Below, piece by piece: positions 16,989 to 25,016 of a stretch of DNA of 64,000 nt (position 1 is the first letter of the stretch; every line of letters begins with the position of its first letter). The notes beneath the pieces are model-generated. The model saw nothing but the letters and a program-made list of their open reading frames with translations, ran no database searches and had not been told where the DNA came from. A program made the translations under genes and the position numbers. The stretch is from LMUY01 sp964242215. Lineage in GTDB: Bacteria > Pseudomonadota > Alphaproteobacteria > Acetobacterales > Acetobacteraceae. The stretch lies in NCBI GenBank assembly GCA_964242215.1, contig CAXTCJ010000001.1:145510-209509 (forward strand), given 5' to 3'.

Positions 16989-18351
16989 GCGCATGCTGCA
17001 TCTCGGTGCGTTCCTGAGCACGCCCGGCAACCACCTCGCCGGCTGGCGTCATCCGGATGCGGTTCCGACCGCCGATATGGATTGGAAGCAGTACGTGCAC
17101 CTAGCGCAGGTCGCGGAGGCGGCGCGCTACGACATGATCTTCTTCCAGGACACGGCCGCGGTGAACGGCAGCCGCGCCCTCGCCCGCGGTGATACCAGCC
17201 GGGCCAAGCTGAGCCGCACCGTCAAGCTCGAACCAACGGCGGTGCTGGCCGCCCTGGCTGCGATCACCACGCATATTGGGCTGATCGCCACCGCGACCAC
17301 GACCTACAACGAGCCCTACAACATCGCCCGCCGCTTCGCCGCCATCGACCTGATGAGCGACGGCCGTGCCGGCTGGAACCTCGTCACCAGCCAGATCGAG
17401 GACGAGGCGGAGAATTTCGGCTTCGATGCCCATATGGAGCACGCCAGCCGCTACGAACGCGCCAGTGAGTTCTACGACGTCGTGCTCGGCCTGTGGGACA
17501 GCATGGAAGACGGCGCGCTGCTGCGTGACAAGGATAGTGGCGTGTACCTGGACCGCGACCGCGTGCACTTCCTCGACCACGAAGGGCCGCACTTCAAAGT
17601 GCGCGGGCCGCTGAACGTGGTGCGCTCCCCCCAGGGCCGCCCCGTCGTGGCGCAGGCCGGCTCGTCCGAGGCGGGACGCGAATTGGCGGCCAAGACGGCC
17701 GACGTGATCTTTACCGCACAGACCGAGATCGACCGCGCACGCGCCTTCTACGCCGACGTGAAGGCCCGCACCGCGCGCTATGGCCGCTCGCCGGATGACA
17801 TCAAGATCATGCCCGGCATCACCCCGGTGCTCGGCCGCACCGAGGCGGAGGCGCGGGCGAAATACGACGCGTTGCAGGCGCTGCTGCCGGACGACGTGGC
17901 GCTGCAATCGCTCTCCCACATCAGCGGTGGATTGGACCTGCGGCAGTTTCCGCTGGACGGCCCGCTTCCCGACCTGCCGCCGTCCAACGCCGCGAAGGCC
18001 CGGCAGGAATTGGTGGTCCGCACCGCGCGCGAGCGGAACATGACGTTGCGCGAGATCGCCCGCCACACCGCGGCCGGCACCGGGCATCGCGTACTGGTCG
18101 GAACGGCCGACTACATGGCCGACGAACTCGAAACCTGGCTGAAGCAAGACGCAGCCGATGGTTTCAACGTGATCTGCAACCACTACCCCGTGCCGTTCGA
18201 GGAGTTCAGCCGGCAGGTGATCCCCGAACTGCAGCGGCGCGGCGTATTCCGGCGCGAGTACGAGGGCGAGACGCTCCGCGCCAATCTAGGCCTGGGCGTG
18301 CCGGAGAACCGCTACACGACGCGCCGGGACGCAACTCACGCGTTGGCGTGA
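16981..18351 (+). CDS. LLM class flavin-dependent monooxygenase (NtaA/SnaA/DszA type), second copy
   Basis: 456 residues, clearly a paralogue of the preceding enzyme: it keeps LAGWRHPDA, TYNEPYNIARRF, GRAGWNLVTS, RYERASEFYDVVLGLWDSME and GRPVVAQAGSS. ATG 16981 overlaps the previous gene by 8 bases. Two adjacent NtaA-type oxygenases plus a hydrolase suggest stepwise oxidation of one compound or two related ones; that is inference. The 3' end overlaps the convergent oxidoreductase gene at 18336 by 16 bases, so transcripts from the two strands meet here. No reductase partner present. Confidence 0.92.
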   Translation: MPERMLHLGAFLSTPGNHLAGWRHPDAVPTADMDWKQYVHLAQVAEAARYDMIFFQDTAAVNGSRALARGDTSRAKLSRTVKLEPTAVLAALAAITTHIGLIATATTTYNEPYNIARRFAAIDLMSDGRAGWNLVTSQIEDEAENFGFDAHMEHASRYERASEFYDVVLGLWDSMEDGALLRDKDSGVYLDRDRVHFLDHEGPHFKVRGPLNVVRSPQGRPVVAQAGSSEAGRELAAKTADVIFTAQTEIDRARAFYADVKARTARYGRSPDDIKIMPGITPVLGRTEAEARAKYDALQALLPDDVALQSLSHISGGLDLRQFPLDGPLPDLPPSNAAKARQELVVRTARERNMTLREIARHTAAGTGHRVLVGTADYMADELETWLKQDAADGFNVICNHYPVPFEEFSRQVIPELQRRGVFRREYEGETLRANLGLGVPENRYTTRRDATHALA

Positions 18352-19508
18352 TCCAGCGTCCCGCTCGGCAGCCATCCGCGCTGCGCCGCCCAGTCCGTTT
18401 CCAACCCGTCGAAGCGGGATAGTTTCAGGGTGGATAGGTCGGCGAAACTGCAAGCGCCGTCCGTCACCAATTGCTGCACGGCGTGGCCGGTTGCGGGGGA
18501 CAGGCCGAAGCCGATGGACGAGAGGGTGGCAACGGTGACGTTCGCCGGGTCGGCCAGGCGGTCGATCACGGGGCGGCCGTCGGGCGTGTTCTCGATGATG
18601 CCGGCCCAGCTGCGGATGATCCTGGCATGGCGTGCCCGCGGGAACATGTCGGCGAGATGGGCGGCGATGTTGCCCATCAGCGGCGTGGCGCTGCGCGGCG
18701 GCGCGGCCATGTCGGCCCCGTCCTCCAGCCACTCGTGCGGGCCACCGCCGTACGCAAGATTGCCCCGCAGCGTCTGCCGCCCGTACAAGCCATTACCGTC
18801 GGCACCGCCCACCGGCATCAGCGGCAGCGGCTCGGTCACGATCATCTCCGCGCGCGCGGAGACGACGGGGATGGTGACGCCGAGCATCGCCGACAGCTTG
18901 CCCGTCTGCGGCCCGGCGGCGAGCACCAGTTGATCGCAGGCTAGCGTACCCCGGTCCGTCTGCACGCCTGTGACGCGGCCGCCGGTCAGCTCGAACCCAT
19001 GCACCGTCGTGTGCTGCATGATCCGACCGCCATGGTCCTGCATCGCCCAGGCATAACCCTGCACCGTCCGGTGCGGGTTCGCGTGGCCGCCGAAATGATG
19101 CCAATACGCACCGTACGCTTCATCCACCAGCGGCACGAGCTCGCGCAACTGCGCCGTATCGAGTCGTTCGCTACGCATCCCGTGATGGTCGCCGTTGCGT
19201 ACCATGCGGTCGGAATCGGACCACTGCCGTTCGGTCAGCGCGATGCGGATGCGGCCCGGCGAGAACTCCGTCGGATAGCCCAGCAGCTCGTCCATCTGCG
19301 GCCACAGGCGCTGCTCCTCCACGAACAGCGGACTGAAGCCATGGGTGCAGCCGCCGCCGTTGCGCCCGGATGCCTCCCACGCGACGATACCCTTGTCGAT
19401 CACCAGCACGTCGACGCCGGCGCGGGCCAGCCACCAGCCGGCGCTCAATCCGCTGGCACCGCCGCCCACAATGATCACGGCGGCACCCTTAGGCATATCC
19501 TCCGTCAT
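18336..19508 (-). CDS. FAD-dependent oxidoreductase, DAO family (HcnC/OoxB-like)
   Basis: 390 residues from ATG 19508. The dinucleotide-binding motif VIIVGGGASGLSAGWWLARAG opens the protein and SGRNGGG follows, as in glycine/D-amino-acid oxidases and the beta subunits of opine oxidase or hydrogen cyanide synthase. A DAO-type C-terminal block is present (TLSSIGFGLSPATGHAVQQL). The ATGA overlap with the upstream HcnB/OoxA-like gene suggests a two-subunit enzyme. It would oxidise an amino acid or N-substituted amino acid imported by the ABC system of the same operon. The 3' end overlaps the convergent LLM gene by 16 bases. Confidence 0.88.
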   Translation of the reverse strand: MTEDMPKGAAVIIVGGGASGLSAGWWLARAGVDVLVIDKGIVAWEASGRNGGGCTHGFSPLFVEEQRLWPQMDELLGYPTEFSPGRIRIALTERQWSDSDRMVRNGDHHGMRSERLDTAQLRELVPLVDEAYGAYWHHFGGHANPHRTVQGYAWAMQDHGGRIMQHTTVHGFELTGGRVTGVQTDRGTLACDQLVLAAGPQTGKLSAMLGVTIPVVSARAEMIVTEPLPLMPVGGADGNGLYGRQTLRGNLAYGGGPHEWLEDGADMAAPPRSATPLMGNIAAHLADMFPRARHARIIRSWAGIIENTPDGRPVIDRLADPANVTVATLSSIGFGLSPATGHAVQQLVTDGACSFADLSTLKLSRFDGLETDWAAQRGWLPSGTLDHANA

Positions 19509-21106
19509 GCCTTGATGTCCCAATGCGATGTCACCTGGCCGGGGATGCCGAACCAGATGTCCCAGTGCTCGGCCATCTCGGGCGTTTCCGGCAGCGACCC
19601 CGCCAGGCCGAGCGGGATCGGCCGCACGGGCGCGCGATGCGTCGCGAGCGGGATGTTGGCCAGCGGCGACCCGGCGGCCAGCGCCATCAGCGCCGCCACC
19701 TGCTCGCGGCAGCGGCGTCCCTGGCACAACCCCATGCCGGCGCGGGTCAGCCGCTTTACCTGGTCCGGGTTCGGGTCGCCGTTGCCGAGTAGCGCGGCGA
19801 GGTCAGTGCTGTTGCGGAGTGTGCCGTTCCAGCCGAGGTAGCGCGGCGGCCGTACTTCCAGGATCTCGCGCGCGGTCACCTCCTCGCACTGGCAGACATG
19901 GGCTTCGGCGATACCGGGAACCATGGCGGCATCGATTACGGCGGCCCGCACCCAGGCGAGCCGGTAATCCGACAGTGCGGCAGCGTCGATTGCGGGGGGT
20001 GCGTCGGCCGTGGTGGTCGGCAACGTTTCGCGCCCCAGTTGTGCGGCGGCTTGCTCGGCGGCGCGCCGTCCCTCGGTTTCCGCCAAGGCCGGATCGATCG
20101 ATTTGGCAGCCCAGATTCCAGCACAGTCGCCGACGGCGTAGACACCCGGGATCGAAGTCATGTGCGCCGCGTCGGTGACCGGCACGTGCCCGCCGCGCTC
20201 AGCCGCAAAGGCGCAGCGGCAGCCCATCGCGTCCAGCAACTCGACGACCGGGATGGTGCCAACGCCAAGCACGATGGTGTCGCAGGCGATCGGACTCGTG
20301 CCGGGGAGGCGTTGGCCCGCCGCATCCAGCCGCGCCAGCATCGCCGTCGTAACGCCGGCAGGGCCACCCTCGGCCGAGGCGATGACATGCCGGGTCAGGA
20401 GCGTAACCCCTGCCCCTTGCAACTCCGCAAGCAGGGCGGCGGGGCCGATCGGGGCGGCCGCCTGCTCCACGATGGCGGCAACGTCCACGCCGGCCTGCAG
20501 CATCGCACGCGCGGCCAGCAACGCCTCGGCCGAGCTGCCGAGCACGATGGCGCGGCGTGCTTCCAGGGCGCCGTAGGTGGTGGCGAGGCGTTCCGCCGCG
20601 GTGGCACCCATGACGCCGGGGATGTGCCAGCCGGGGAACGCCAGCCCCATGTCGCGCCGGCCGCTGGCGACGATCACGGACTTGAAGCCCAGCATGAAGG
20701 AACGCTCGCCGTCGGACACGCCCGCCACCATGCCCGGCAGCCAACCGACGCTCGGACCGTTGCCGTATAGCCCCCAGACGATGGTGCCGAGCCGCACGTC
20801 GACGCCAGCCTCCATCGCGTCTGCCAAGGCGGGGCGGTTGGCCAGCAGCGCCTCGGTCATTGCGGTGCGGTTGCGGACGGCGCCGCTCATACGCTGGCCA
20901 AAATGCAGCGGCACGTCGTCGCCCATCGTGGCGGGGGGCACCGGGTTTTCGTCGACCAGCACCACGCTTAGGCCGCGCGCCGCGCCGGTGATCGCTGCCG
21001 CCAAGCCCGCCGGGCCGGCGCCGATGACGAGCAGGTCGGTGTGCTCGGTCACCGCCAGGGTGGCGTTGGCGGTGGAACGGGGATCGATGACGCGCGGAGT
21101 GGTCAC
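19505..21106 (-). CDS. FAD/NAD(P)-binding oxidoreductase with BFD-like [2Fe-2S] domain (HcnB/OoxA-like)
   Basis: 533 residues from GTG 21106, chosen because a GGAGG lies 7 bases upstream; an open frame extends further but without such support. The FAD motif is LLVIGAGPAGLAAAITG, and a second Rossmann motif with ASGRRD and a VYAVGDCAGIW block follow. The C-terminal bacterioferritin-associated-ferredoxin-like domain keeps the cysteine pattern C-x-C (CQCEEVTAREIL) and C-x4-C (GLCQGRRC). This architecture matches the alpha subunit of opine oxidases and HcnB. The small third subunit seen in such enzymes (HcnA-type ferredoxin) is not encoded next door. Coupled to the HcnC/OoxB-like gene by an ATGA overlap. 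Confidence 0.88.
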   Translation of the reverse strand: MTTPRVIDPRSTANATLAVTEHTDLLVIGAGPAGLAAAITGAARGLSVVLVDENPVPPATMGDDVPLHFGQRMSGAVRNRTAMTEALLANRPALADAMEAGVDVRLGTIVWGLYGNGPSVGWLPGMVAGVSDGERSFMLGFKSVIVASGRRDMGLAFPGWHIPGVMGATAAERLATTYGALEARRAIVLGSSAEALLAARAMLQAGVDVAAIVEQAAAPIGPAALLAELQGAGVTLLTRHVIASAEGGPAGVTTAMLARLDAAGQRLPGTSPIACDTIVLGVGTIPVVELLDAMGCRCAFAAERGGHVPVTDAAHMTSIPGVYAVGDCAGIWAAKSIDPALAETEGRRAAEQAAAQLGRETLPTTTADAPPAIDAAALSDYRLAWVRAAVIDAAMVPGIAEAHVCQCEEVTAREILEVRPPRYLGWNGTLRNSTDLAALLGNGDPNPDQVKRLTRAGMGLCQGRRCREQVAALMALAAGSPLANIPLATHRAPVRPIPLGLAGSLPETPEMAEHWDIWFGIPGQVTSHWDIKA

Positions 21107-21150
21107 GGCAGCCTCCGGAGAGTTGCGGGTGTTGATGGGGTGCGTGCGGC

Positions 21151-21206
21151 CTTCCCCCTCCACCACGCTTCGCGCGGTCCCCCTCCCCCGCTTTGCGAGG
21201 GAGGAT
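21151..21206. repeat. Partial copy of palindromic repeat, family A
   Basis: This ~56-base stretch matches only the right half of the ~130-base element found at 36285, 42978, 47699 and 61735 (CCCCCTCCACCA-like start, then TCCCCCTCCCCCGCTTTGCG, ending GAGGAT). It lies between the fused ATPase and the HcnB-like gene, inside the operon. Confidence 0.7.
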
Positions 21207-21211
21207 GTTTC

Positions 21212-23230
21212 TTACTGGAAGGCATGGGCGACCTCATCTGCTTTTGCCGCAGTCCGGCGGCCGAGTTCTTCGCGCGGCAGATGACAGCGGATGGCGTGAT
21301 CGGTGTCCGCGGGCAGATCGGGCTCGACCGTGTCGCACACCGTCCCGATCTTGCGCGGGCAGCGGCTGCTGAACACGCAACCCGGTGGCGGGTTCAGCGG
21401 GTTCGGCATCTCCCCCTCGAGCCGGATGCGCGTGCGAGGGCCGGAGAGGTCGGGCACGGCGGACAGCAGCGCCTCGGTGTAGGGATGGTGCGGGCCGTCG
21501 AACACCGCCTCCGCCGGGCCGATCTCAACGATGCGGCCGAGATACAGAACTGCGATGCGGTCCGACACATAGCGCACTACGCCCAAATCGTGGCTGATGA
21601 AGATGTAGCTGACCCCGGCACTGGCCTGCAGCTCGGCAAGCAGGTTCAGGATCGCCGCCTGCACCGAAACATCCAGGGCCGACGTGGGCTCGTCGCAGAT
21701 CACCACCTGCGGGTCGCCGGCGAAGGCGCGGGCGATGGCGACGCGCTGCTTCAGCCCGCCGGAGAGCTGGCGCGGTCGCATCGGCAGATGCTGCGGGGTG
21801 AGCCGGACGGCGGCGACCAGCGCGGCCAGCCGGTCGTCGCGCTGGCGGCCAGACAGCCCGGCTAGGCGAGACAGTGACCGATCGATCAAGTGGCGCACGG
21901 TGTGCGACCGGTTCAGCGCCGAGTCCGGGTTTTGGAACACGATCTGCAGCGCCTTGCGGTCGGCACGCGTCCGGCTGCGCGCGCGTCCGGCGGCGGCTTG
22001 GCCGTTGAGCAGCGTCGTGCCGCCGGCGTCGGGCTCCACCAGGCCCAGCAGCAGTCGGGCCAACGTGGTCTTGCCTGATCCAGACTCGCCGACCAGCCCG
22101 AGCGTCTCGCCCTCCGCCAGGGTCAGCGACACGTCGCGCACGGCCTGCAGCGGCAATCCACCGACGCGATAGGTCTTGGACAAATGCTCGGCTTGCAGCA
22201 CCGGCAGGCCGCGGTTTGCGTGCGGCGCAGCGGCGACGCGGTGTGGCGATCGCGCTGACCCGGCGACGCGGTCGGGGTGGAAGCACACCGCCATCTGCGC
22301 GCCGTCCTGCACCACGGGCGGTGTGGCGGTGCGGCAGGGTTCGTCGGCGAACTCGCAGCGCGGTGCGAACACGCAGCCGGTGGCGAGGCTGCCCGGCGCG
22401 GGCGGGAAACCCGGGATGGTGTCGAGCGCGCCATCCGACTTGCGTCGCCCGGCAACCGGCAAGCAGCGCACCAAACGCATGGTGTAGGGATGCAACGGGC
22501 GCGCGAGGATTTTTGCCGCGGGACCTTCCTCCACGAGGCTGCCGGCGTACAGCACGCCGATCCGGTCGCACATGCGTTCGATGATCGCCAGGTTGTGGCT
22601 GATGAACAGGATGGAGGTGGCGAACTCATCCCGCAGCGCCGTCATCAGGTCCAGCACCTCGGCTTCGACGGTGGCGTCCAGCCCCGTGGTCGGCTCGTCG
22701 AGCACCAGCAGCGCCGGGTCCTTGGCGAGCGCCATGGCAATCACGACGCGTTGCTGCATGCCGCCGGACAGCTGGTGCGGGTAGGCCGCCATCACGCGGC
22801 CGGGGGCGGGGATGCGCACCTTCAGCAGCATCGCCTCGGAACGCGCCAGTGCTTCCGTTTGGCGGATGCCTGCGGCCTCGTAGGTTTCCGATAATTGGCG
22901 GGCGATGGTGAGCGACGGGTTGAGCGCGCGACCCGGATCCTGGTACACCATCGAGACTTTGCGCAGCCGCAACTGCCGCAGCCCCGCCGCGTCCAGCGCC
23001 GTCACGTCCTGCCCATCCACCAACACCTGGCCCGAGCGGATCCTGCCGTTGCGGGGCAAGGCACGCAGGGCGGCAAACGCTGCAGTCGATTTGCCGCAAC
23101 CACTCTCGCCCACCAGCCCGTAGGTTTCTCCTGGCGCGATGGCGAAGGACACGCCGCGCAGAACGGTTTGGTTCACGCCGCGGATGCGATAGTCCACCAC
23201 CACGTCGCGGAACTCGAGCGCGGCTGTCAC
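21212..23230 (-). CDS. Fused double ATPase of a peptide-type ABC importer (GsiA/DppD-DppF-like)
   Basis: 672 residues from GTG 23230, whose GTGA overlaps the permease stop. Two complete ABC cassettes are joined in one chain. The first has GESGCGKST, LSGGMQQRVV and LVLDEPTTGLD; the second has GESGSGKTT, LSGGLKQRVA and VICDEPTSALD. Each is followed by the oligopeptide-transporter C-terminal segment with CVFAPRC and CVFSSRC cysteines. This is the arrangement of GsiA-type double ATPases, in contrast to the separate DppD and DppF genes of the importer at 8191-13829. It powers the permeases encoded just upstream. A partial repeat lies after its stop. Confidence 0.94.
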   Translation of the reverse strand: MTAALEFRDVVVDYRIRGVNQTVLRGVSFAIAPGETYGLVGESGCGKSTAAFAALRALPRNGRIRSGQVLVDGQDVTALDAAGLRQLRLRKVSMVYQDPGRALNPSLTIARQLSETYEAAGIRQTEALARSEAMLLKVRIPAPGRVMAAYPHQLSGGMQQRVVIAMALAKDPALLVLDEPTTGLDATVEAEVLDLMTALRDEFATSILFISHNLAIIERMCDRIGVLYAGSLVEEGPAAKILARPLHPYTMRLVRCLPVAGRRKSDGALDTIPGFPPAPGSLATGCVFAPRCEFADEPCRTATPPVVQDGAQMAVCFHPDRVAGSARSPHRVAAAPHANRGLPVLQAEHLSKTYRVGGLPLQAVRDVSLTLAEGETLGLVGESGSGKTTLARLLLGLVEPDAGGTTLLNGQAAAGRARSRTRADRKALQIVFQNPDSALNRSHTVRHLIDRSLSRLAGLSGRQRDDRLAALVAAVRLTPQHLPMRPRQLSGGLKQRVAIARAFAGDPQVVICDEPTSALDVSVQAAILNLLAELQASAGVSYIFISHDLGVVRYVSDRIAVLYLGRIVEIGPAEAVFDGPHHPYTEALLSAVPDLSGPRTRIRLEGEMPNPLNPPPGCVFSSRCPRKIGTVCDTVEPDLPADTDHAIRCHLPREELGRRTAAKADEVAHAFQ

Positions 23231-24066
23231 TCGAGCGCACCTTGGATGCCGTCGGCGACCAAGTTCACCGCCACCACTAGCGAGGCGGTACCGGCCGCCG
23301 CGAACACCACGGTCCACCAGTAGCCGCCGGCGATCAGGCCGTAGTTTTCCGAGATCGTGAGGCCCCAATCGGCCGACGGCGGCTGGATGCCGAAGCCCAG
23401 AAAACTCAGCGATGCCACGGTGAAGATCGCGTAGCCGAGCCGCACGGTGGTCTCCACCAGGATCGGTTGCAGCACGTTCGGCAGGATCTCGACGAACATG
23501 ATGTGCCACGCGGTCTCACCGCGCAGTTCCGCCGCGTCGACGTAATCCAGCGAGCGTTCGCCGAGCACGGCGGCGCGGACGGTGCGCGCGATCAGTGGCG
23601 TGAAGATGATGCCGATCACGGCGATCACCGTGGGCGACGATGGGCCGAGTGCCACCAGCACCAGCAGCGCCACGACGATCAGCGGCAATGCCAGCAGCAC
23701 CTCGATCAGCCGTCCGATCACGCTGTCGAGCCATCCGCCCATATAGCCGGTCACCAGGCCCACCGTCGTGCCCAGCAGGGTCGCGATCAGCGTTGCGAGC
23801 GGTGCCACCGACAGGATCGGGCGCGCGCCGACGATCACGCGGGAGAAGATGTCGCGGCCGATCTGGTCGGTGCCGAACCAGTGCTCGGCGCTGGGCGGGG
23901 TGAGCGTGTTCAACAGGTCGTCGGCATAGGGGCTGAACGGTGTCACCAGCGGGCCGAACACGGCGCAAAACACCCAGAACAGCAGGGTGGCCGCCCCGAC
24001 CAGGAACGGCCCGGACCGCAGCACACGCGGCACCCGGCGGCGGGCCTGCATGACGGTGGCGCTCAT
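23227..24066 (-). CDS. Peptide-type ABC transporter permease (DppC-like)
   Basis: 279 residues. It has an N-terminal membrane segment, then the DppC signature SAEHWFGTDQIGRDIFSRVI and the inner-membrane domain with about five further helices. The EAA loop reads AAELRGETAWHIMFVEILPN. Neighbouring genes overlap by 4 bases on each side (ATGA with the DppB-like gene, GTGA with the ATPase), so synthesis of the transporter parts is tightly coupled. Confidence 0.94.
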   Translation of the reverse strand: MSATVMQARRRVPRVLRSGPFLVGAATLLFWVFCAVFGPLVTPFSPYADDLLNTLTPPSAEHWFGTDQIGRDIFSRVIVGARPILSVAPLATLIATLLGTTVGLVTGYMGGWLDSVIGRLIEVLLALPLIVVALLVLVALGPSSPTVIAVIGIIFTPLIARTVRAAVLGERSLDYVDAAELRGETAWHIMFVEILPNVLQPILVETTVRLGYAIFTVASLSFLGFGIQPPSADWGLTISENYGLIAGGYWWTVVFAAAGTASLVVAVNLVADGIQGALE

Positions 24067-25016
24067 CGCCGCAGCCGCGGGTTGAGCACGGTGTAGAGCG
24101 TGTCGGCAAACAGGGTGGTGAGGACGTAGATCGCGCCGACCACCAGCACGCCCGCCTCCAGCATAGGGAAATCCTTACCGCGGGCTGCGGTGAGGATAAG
24201 GCTACCAATCCCCTGGTAGCGGAACAGCGATTCCACCACGACCAGGCCGCCGATCATGTAGCCGACCTGCGAGGCAATCACGGTGATCGTGGGCAGCAGC
24301 GCATTGCGCAGCACGTGACGGCCGATGACGGTGGCGTGGGGCAGGCCTTTCAGGATGGCGGTTCGGGTGTAGTCGGCGTCCAGCGCCTCGACCGTCCCCG
24401 CCCGCGCCATACGGGCGATATATCCGAACAGCACCAGCACCAGCGGCAAAGCTGGCATGATCAGGCGACGCAAATGCTCCAGCGGCGGCGTGCCGGGCCG
24501 GGTCGCCGCCGAGAGGGGCAGCCAGCGCAGCCACACGCCCAATACCAGCAGCAGCATGATGGAGGACACGAACTCCGGCACCACGGTTAGCGACAGTCCG
24601 GCGATGCTGATCGTGCGGTCCTGCCAGCGCCCGGCGCGCATTGCGGCATACACGCCGCCGGCGATGGAGAGCGGCACCACGATGACGAACGCCACCGCGG
24701 CGAGCTCGAGCGAATTCAGCAGTGCCGTGCCGACGAAGGGCGCCACGGGGGAGCGGAAGGTGTAGGATTTTCCCATGTCGCCGATCAGGAAATGGCCGAC
24801 CCAGCCGAAATACTGATCGAGCAGCGGCCGGTCGGCACCCAATTGGTGGTTGATCGCCGCCACCGCTTCCGGGTCGGCGAGCGGGCCGAGAATGGCGCGC
24901 CCGACATCGCCAGGCAGCAATTGGGCTCCGACGAACACCACGACGCTCAGCAACGCCAACGTGAGCAGGCTGAGGCCCAGCCTACGCACGGCGGTTCGCA
25001 GAGCGCCTGACAGCAT
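24063..25016 (-). CDS. Peptide-type ABC transporter permease (DppB-like)
   Basis: 317 residues with an N-terminal membrane helix, a periplasmic stretch containing QLGADRPLLDQYFGW, and the usual membrane domain. The EAA-type loop reads LDADYTRTAILKGLPHATVI, and the end DTLYTVLNPRLRR is typical of DppB. ATG 25016 shares one base with the TGA of the binding-protein gene. Pairs with the DppC-like permease to form the channel. Confidence 0.94.
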   Translation of the reverse strand: MLSGALRTAVRRLGLSLLTLALLSVVVFVGAQLLPGDVGRAILGPLADPEAVAAINHQLGADRPLLDQYFGWVGHFLIGDMGKSYTFRSPVAPFVGTALLNSLELAAVAFVIVVPLSIAGGVYAAMRAGRWQDRTISIAGLSLTVVPEFVSSIMLLLVLGVWLRWLPLSAATRPGTPPLEHLRRLIMPALPLVLVLFGYIARMARAGTVEALDADYTRTAILKGLPHATVIGRHVLRNALLPTITVIASQVGYMIGGLVVVESLFRYQGIGSLILTAARGKDFPMLEAGVLVVGAIYVLTTLFADTLYTVLNPRLRR

